From contig NC_091280.1 of NCBI RefSeq assembly GCF_042100115.1, forward strand, positions 682,001 to 746,000: a DNA stretch of 64,000 nt. The letters are read 5' to 3'. Source of the DNA: Alternaria dauci (taxonomy: Eukaryota > Ascomycota > Dothideomycetes > Pleosporales > Pleosporaceae). Position 1 is the first letter of the stretch, and each line of letters opens with the position of its first letter. Position numbers and translations under genes: made by a program. The notes below the pieces were generated by a model that was not told the origin of the DNA, made no database searches, and saw nothing but the letters and a program-made list of their open reading frames with translations. Of this stretch, positions 58,847-64,000 are shown one piece after another.

Positions 58847-61037
58847 TCAAGACATACTGTACTGCAATGCCTCCATATCTGCAGCTCTGATGACCATTGT
58901 TGCATTGTTGGCCCTTCTCTCAGCAGCTTCGTAAAGCGCTTGTATATCTTGCTTCCACATGGTCTCGTTCATGCGGATAATCTTCCTGTCATAGGTCATC
59001 ATTCCATTGACTTCCCCCTCCACATCTGTGGTCTGTGTCCAAACGCCTCCAGAGCATGCGAATAGATCAATCTGCTCGCGCAACTGTACGAGTAAGTCGT
59101 GACAACGATAGTTCCACCATCTGGTCCCATTGGTAAGCTCGTACGCAGTTTGTCTGTTCAGATCCTTGTACCAGGCGTGATCAAAGTTGTTTTCCGAAAG
59201 CTGTGTACCGATCCCACCGAATTCACCTTGGAGGCCAATGCGTGAGCTGTCGTAGGCGGAATCATAGCCGCTACCTTGATTGGACCAGAATGGCGTTCCG
59301 CATTGAGGTGTAGAGTAATGGTGGTTATCGTCAAAGTCACCGGCTCTGTGGTCGGTCCAGCCGCTGACGGCATTGACTAAACGAGTAGGATCAATCCTTC
59401 GGACCATATCTGTCAACCTGAATTCAGGCCACGGGGGGCCGTCAGTGGCCTGACCCCATTCTTCGTTGTAGATCGTCCAAGCAAATATACTAGGATACGA
59501 CTTCAACTGCTCGACCATTAAACCCAGCTCCCGATCAAACTCTGCTTGCGCGGCGTCACCTGCTAAGCGCTTACTGCCACATACGCCGTCTGGCAGGTCT
59601 GGTCGCAGGGAAGGCATGTCTTGAATGACCAGCATTCCCATCTCGTCGCAAGCTCTGTAAAAGAGCGCCGGCTCTACCTTGATATGCTTACGTACCATGT
59701 TGTAGCCGACATTTTTCAGTACCTTGAGATCGTACACCATGGCCTCTACGCTTGGAGGTGTATAGATTCCGTCCGGCCAGTAACCTTGATCAAGCGTGCC
59801 GAAGGGGAAGACGAATTTTCCGTTCAGAAGCGGGCGCTGGACGCCGTCGATGGCACCACGGGAAACAGTTCTAAACCCGGTGTAGCTCTGAACAGTATCG
59901 CTGCCCATTTTGACCGTGATGTTATACAAGACCGGACTGTTTGGGGTCCATAGCTCCGGTGAGCTAACAATAAAGGTGAATGTGGACCCGCTTGTACCTA
60001 TTGCCGATGCCTTGGGATCAGTCGAGTTCAGTTCATGAACAGTGATCTCGTAGGGAGTGCTCGTAGAGTTGGTGTTGCTATGCACAAACACATTAACTTT
60101 GGTACATTAGCAATGCCCTTTATAGATGTTTGCTTTGCATTTACCGTTCCCGTCCATGTCCGCCGTCAGGTCGAGTTTGGAGATGTGTTCTCTTGGTGTT
60201 GACTCAAGCCAGACGGTTTGCCAGATGCCTGGAGGTAGGTGTACAAAGTCAGCGTTTAACTCACATGCAGTTTGTACGGGAACACTTCTTACCGCTGCAC
60301 GGCGTATACCAGATCATTCCACCTCGGTTCAAGGTCTGCTTTCCGATTGGTATCTGGACATCATTCATATCTGTAGGATCATAGGAGTATACTAGTCTGC
60401 GGTATCATCAGCTTTGTTCGCAACCTTTGAGCGGGCAGACTCACAGTTCATTCGTCCCATTCGTGTTCAGATACGGCGTCACATCCACACTAAACTCAAA
60501 GTAACCACCTCTATGGAAGCCAGCTTTCTTGCTGTTAACAAAGATAGTGGCCTCATAGTCAACTGCACCAAAGTTCAGAATGACATTGTTGTCATCGGGC
60601 CATGAAGCGGGCACTTCAAATGTAGTCTGGTACCAACTCCATATGCGACCCTTGCCTGTCACACCTTGGTAGCATCAGTAACGTGTCTGGTAGGAAGCGT
60701 GGGCCGACTGACCTGAAAGAGCACTCTCGAGACAGAAGGGGACCAGAACAGGGTTTTCAAGTCTCTGTCCGAATGGAGGAGATGTGTCTGAGCCATTGGT
60801 AGTGTTTCTGTAACTCCAAACGCCATTGAGGTTTTTCCAGTCGGGCCGTTGGAGGCGTGGTCGTGGATACTCAGGCCATGGGCTGGTTCCCACTGTATCC
60901 GTCCAGTTCGTCTTTAGTGGAGTGTATCCAACTTTATATTCCGTGTCGTTGCTTTGACGTGGATACAGTGCTCTGTCGGTAAGACCGGTAGCTGCCAATA
61001 CCAGGAAGCTTGCGGTTATGCCAAAACTGATTTGCAT
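58847..61037 (-). CDS. Secreted glycoside hydrolase family 2 enzyme, five exons
   Basis: Minus-strand exons 61037-60713, 60664-60445, 60396-60293, 60228-60145 and 60096-58847 join to 660 residues with matching phases. A signal peptide (MQISFGITASFLVLAATG) is followed by the sugar-binding domain (RPDWKNLNGVWSY, PFCLESALSG, WYQTTFEVPASW, NFGAVDYEATIFVN), an immunoglobulin-like middle domain (GIWQTVWLEST onward) and the TIM-barrel (GYNMVRKHIKVEPALFYRAC). The acid/base is the Glu at about 456 in IYNEEWG and the nucleophile at about 536 in LQGEFGG. These fit GH2 retaining enzymes (beta-galactosidase, beta-mannosidase, beta-glucuronidase and others); the true substrate is not clear. Four small introns (48, 48, 64, 48 bp) break the 5' half, so single open frames miss it. 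Likely acts outside the cell on plant or fungal glycans. Confidence 0.9.
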
Positions 61038-62404
61038 GTTGGCAGAACTGGACACCAGGTACGCATCCGAGTTGCGATGAGGGATTTTCAAGATTGAGGA
61101 GATGATGGTGGCTTTTATGCTTTGAAGCAACGAGGTGACAAATAGCGGCAAAGTTCAACGGTACCCAAGTACATGTGGTCGCTGTGTAGCTGCATATCGA
61201 TGTCCTTGGCTCTGGGGATAGCGGCGGGATGACACTGGTGGCTGTACGCCTTTGACGATCACTGCGGTATTGGCGTAGCTCGGCGCAGGTTTGCACATGC
61301 CAAAACACTCGCGTGGTTGGACCGGCTGATCATATACATGCCCCCTGGCAAGTGGTTACAGTATATCTACGAATTACTGCATGAGCGTGTTGGCTTGGGC
61401 GCGGAGACTGATAGTGCGAAACCATGATACCTGGGTGTGGTCTTAGAACAACGCAACAGATGCATGCCTGGATGCATGCCTTCCTGCCGAATGTCAGATG
61501 CGGAGGAAATACTGATCAGCTGCGATCTGCGTCTTGGCTGTCCGACCATTGGATTACCCACCCTTTTCGGATCAAATGGGGCGGCCGGATTGTGGGATCG
61601 GACCAGCCAACAACGGCCCGAAGTTGAGTGCAGCATCAAAGTCGCGCACGACAATGTATGGAAAGGCGTAGATGCAAAATTCTTGGGGTTCGTTGGGAGC
61701 GCCTGCAAAAACGACTGGTATATGGCGAAAAGATTGTGACATTGTCATGTTAATGCTGAGGCCATGCAAGTGACTTCAACATGCTGGCAATGGACTATGC
61801 CATGTGTAGTGCAATGAGATCAGGTTTAAACAGCATGGTATGGGTCGGGGTCACCAACACTGCAGCCTTGAGTTCAAGGTATATGCAACTAAGCGGATTG
61901 CCGGGATTGCCCCGCTTCAGCAACTTTGGCTGCTCATAGTCAATCCGTAACAGTCTCGTGTGTGCAAGCAGATGCTCAGCAGATCACTCGAAAACATAGC
62001 ATCTCAGCATTGTTGAGGTTGGTATATATTAAGCATTCTTGCACTATGGTTTAGTGAGGGTGGAACGTATGCGTGTGGAATACTGAGGATCTTGTGGGGC
62101 ATGCATACGCCCGCGGAGATGCGACATGCCCTGAATTGCCGTTCACCGCAGCTCTGTGTTTGCATGACAACATTTTTCCGTTTTACCCTCATCTTGGAGG
62201 CTCTCTTGTCAGGCCACCTTGCGGTCATGGGATGAGTACTGCCACGAGTACTGCCTCGAGCAACCCAGGCTTGCCGATATGTAAAACCCCGCAATTTCGC
62301 AAAGCACCGAGAGTGTCTAGCTATCCCGAGCTACCGATCATGCAACAAAGTTTCAACAAGGATGCATTTCTGGGCCCAATGCTGAGGCCAGACTTTGTCT
62401 AATC
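61038..62404. other. Intergenic
   Basis: About 1.4 kb between two minus-strand genes. Several open frames of 65-113 codons overlap on both strands around 61,370-61,770, but none has recognisable features. The sequence upstream of the GH2 start should hold its promoter. Confidence 0.5.
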
Positions 62405-64000
62405 TCATGGTAACAACATAAACGGCTTAGACCACGACTTTCCCCTTGACGAGGTCGGCCTCAAAGGGCTAGGCGGGCGCGCAAACGAAGGCGTTGTAGG
62501 AGAATGCGGCGATGCAGGCGATGCCGGCGAAGAGGGAGAGCCTGGAGGCATGGGCGCTTCTCCCGGTGACTGGTGAGATTTTGCAGCATGACCAGGGGTG
62601 ATTATGGGCTCCAACGTTCTTATGGAAGAGCTGTCGTCTTCCTCAATTCCATGCAAGGTAGTTCGATCGGAATAAGAGTTCAGTATCGAGCTCACCCGGG
62701 TCGTGCTTGAGCGTATTGTGTCCGTGTCCGAGGTACTCGAGCTCATGGAACTCATTGTCGACATTGTCATGAGCGACGCCCTGTCCGAACCAGAGTACGA
62801 AGACGTTGCAACGCCAGCATCATGCTTGTGGGCACCACAGTGGATATCAGGTATGGACGTGTAGTTGAAAAGAATATCGAAGATCTTGTCGCGAACATCG
62901 CGCGCCGCAGGACGTGCCGTCGGCGCTCTGCTAAGCATACTTCGGATAACCTGCAAGATGTGAGGAACTGCACGGAATGCGTCGTCATCATGCTCAAAGG
63001 AGGCCTTTTCAAGCAGATTTGTCCAAGTTTCAACCTTGTCAAGGTTGACATGATATGATGAGTCTGTCCGAGAGTTCTTGCCACCAGTGTTGGTCCTTTG
63101 CTTTGATGTTCGGTGCTTTATGAAATCATGCGGTTTCTTCTTGAGCATGAACGTAATGATCTCCAAGAATACGCAACCAAGAGAGAATACGTCTGCCGTC
63201 TCGGACTCGTGAACTCGCCATCGCTTCTTTGGCACTGGCTTCTGCTTTGATTTCTTGAATCCAAAGTTGAACCCGGAGAAATCCGTTGTAGGAGCCTTGG
63301 TGAGCTTTTGACGTTGTGAGCCATTGCTACTCGATGACCCAGACGAGCTCTTGCTCATTATCGATGCATGTCGAGTACTCGGAACGACGGGTGACGGTGC
63401 CGGTCCATTTGGATCGAACGGGCCTGCGCTAGTATTTGCCTCTGGTGCACTGTATATGTAGGCATCCATGGCATCAGGCTTTTTGTCCTTTTGGAATGTT
63501 TCCAGACTTCCAATGTCGCTGAAAGCTATAGCATTCTGCTCGTCAATCAGAATGTTGGAAGGTCGGATGGCGGAATGGCAGAACCCGTTCTGATGCAATG
63601 TTGCAATGGCATCCGCCAGGCAATGCATCCAGTTGAGTACCAGCCATCTCCGACTGGGCTTTGGTAGTTTTTGATACTGGGTGGGGTTACGGTGATCGAT
63701 GAATGTACGAAGAGTGTGATGGCCCACGAAGTTGGTGACAATGTAGCCAGCCCCTTTAGCGGTATACGAGGCCCAGACTGGCGCAAGATGCTCATGCTCG
63801 ACCATTCTGGCGCTCTCGACATCCATTGTAAAATCCTGCTCGAAAGCATCAGGCGCCTCTGCATCGCCCAGCGCAAATCTCCTACGAACGAAGATTTCCT
63901 TTGGCTTCTTCGGTAAATGCATGCGCGACCAAGCCTGTAAGCTTACTGCCACGGGTAGGGACATGACGGTTTCGACTGGAATCTCCTCATTGGGCGCGTA
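62405..64000 (-). CDS. Protein kinase-like protein, probable pseudokinase; N-terminus off the window
   Basis: The frame is open from the right edge (YAPNEEIPVETVMSLPVAVS) to the stop at 62,405, at least 531 codons; the ATG at 63,964 is probably internal. The kinase-fold region shows EIFVRRRF, the alphaC-like HEHLAPVWASY, a hinge around GYIVTNFVGHHTLRTFI, the catalytic-loop position FCHSAIRPSNILID, an AFSDIGSL DFG-like loop, an APE-like YSAPE and the helix ETADVFSLGCVFLEIITFML. At the HRD site it reads H-S-A (63,577-63,569), so the catalytic Asp is Ala; the Asn and a DIG remain. A Ser-rich insert with basic patches (about residues 190-250) and a Ser/Pro-rich tail follow. It may act as a scaffold or use an unusual mechanism. 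Substrate and partners unknown. Confidence 0.8.
   Translation of the reverse strand, partial: YAPNEEIPVETVMSLPVAVSLQAWSRMHLPKKPKEIFVRRRFALGDAEAPDAFEQDFTMDVESARMVEHEHLAPVWASYTAKGAGYIVTNFVGHHTLRTFIDHRNPTQYQKLPKPSRRWLVLNWMHCLADAIATLHQNGFCHSAIRPSNILIDEQNAIAFSDIGSLETFQKDKKPDAMDAYIYSAPEANTSAGPFDPNGPAPSPVVPSTRHASIMSKSSSGSSSSNGSQRQKLTKAPTTDFSGFNFGFKKSKQKPVPKKRWRVHESETADVFSLGCVFLEIITFMLKKKPHDFIKHRTSKQRTNTGGKNSRTDSSYHVNLDKVETWTNLLEKASFEHDDDAFRAVPHILQVIRSMLSRAPTARPAARDVRDKIFDILFNYTSIPDIHCGAHKHDAGVATSSYSGSDRASLMTMSTMSSMSSSTSDTDTIRSSTTRVSSILNSYSDRTTLHGIEEDDSSSIRTLEPIITPGHAAKSHQSPGEAPMPPGSPSSPASPASPHSPTTPSFARPPSPLRPTSSRGKSWSKPFMLLP

Noticed and set aside
61367..61769. Overlapping frames on both strands in the GH2-kinase intergenic region
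   Set aside because: None shows conserved features or usable splice extension; probably non-coding.

Overview
The window looks like nuclear DNA of a filamentous ascomycete (Pezizomycotina; a Dothideomycete such as a Pleosporalean fungus is my best guess, not proven). The protein genes carry 46-84 bp GT...AG introns with CTAAC/CTGAC-like branch sites and include fungal families (GH72 glucanosyltransferase, NRPS-like A-T-R reductase, APA-type phosphorylase, ure2-like GST). A 34 kb AT-rich block in the middle has lost almost every CpA/TpG dinucleotide, the mark of repeat-induced point mutation (RIP).

Left gene block (1-14,423): a probable NuA4 bromodomain-type subunit running off the left edge (-); a small coiled-coil conserved protein (+); an APA-type dinucleotide tetraphosphate phosphorylase (+); a secreted M14A metallocarboxypeptidase (+); a gamma-tubulin complex GCP3 protein (+); and an NRPS-like adenylation/thiolation/reductase enzyme (+) whose stop codon lies within tens of bases of the AT-rich block. 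Several models need exon joining and are not visible as single open frames.

AT-rich block (14,424 to about 48,340): a nest of RIP-mutated transposons. I could read: a Ty3/Gypsy gag relic (+) split by insertions at 15.3-19.1 kb; a large Helitron RepHel relic (+) from about 23.7 to 30.3 kb, split by two insertions; and a Ty3/Gypsy gag-RT relic (-) at 34.3-37.5 kb. Inserted in and around these are copies of two short repeat families, here called A (about 1.35 kb, A-rich 3' end) and B (about 1.5 kb). Several are flanked by 11-18 bp target-site duplications, and one B copy is truncated to its last 53 bp, so both behave like non-LTR-type retroposed elements. The A copy at 44.2-45.5 kb is nearly free of RIP and shows the ancestral sequence.

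Right gene block (48,341-64,000): a glutathione S-transferase (+); a BBE-type FAD-linked oxidoreductase pseudogene (+) with a nonsense codon and a frameshift; a GPI-anchored GH72 beta-1,3-glucanosyltransferase (+); cytosolic ribosomal protein S0/uS2 (-) sharing a short divergent promoter with mitochondrial ribosomal protein uS15m (+); a GNAT acetyltransferase (+); a secreted GH2 glycosidase (-, five exons); and a kinase-like protein (-, N-terminus off the window) whose HRD catalytic motif reads HSA. Housekeeping genes are mixed with secreted and secondary-metabolism genes; no single pathway links them.
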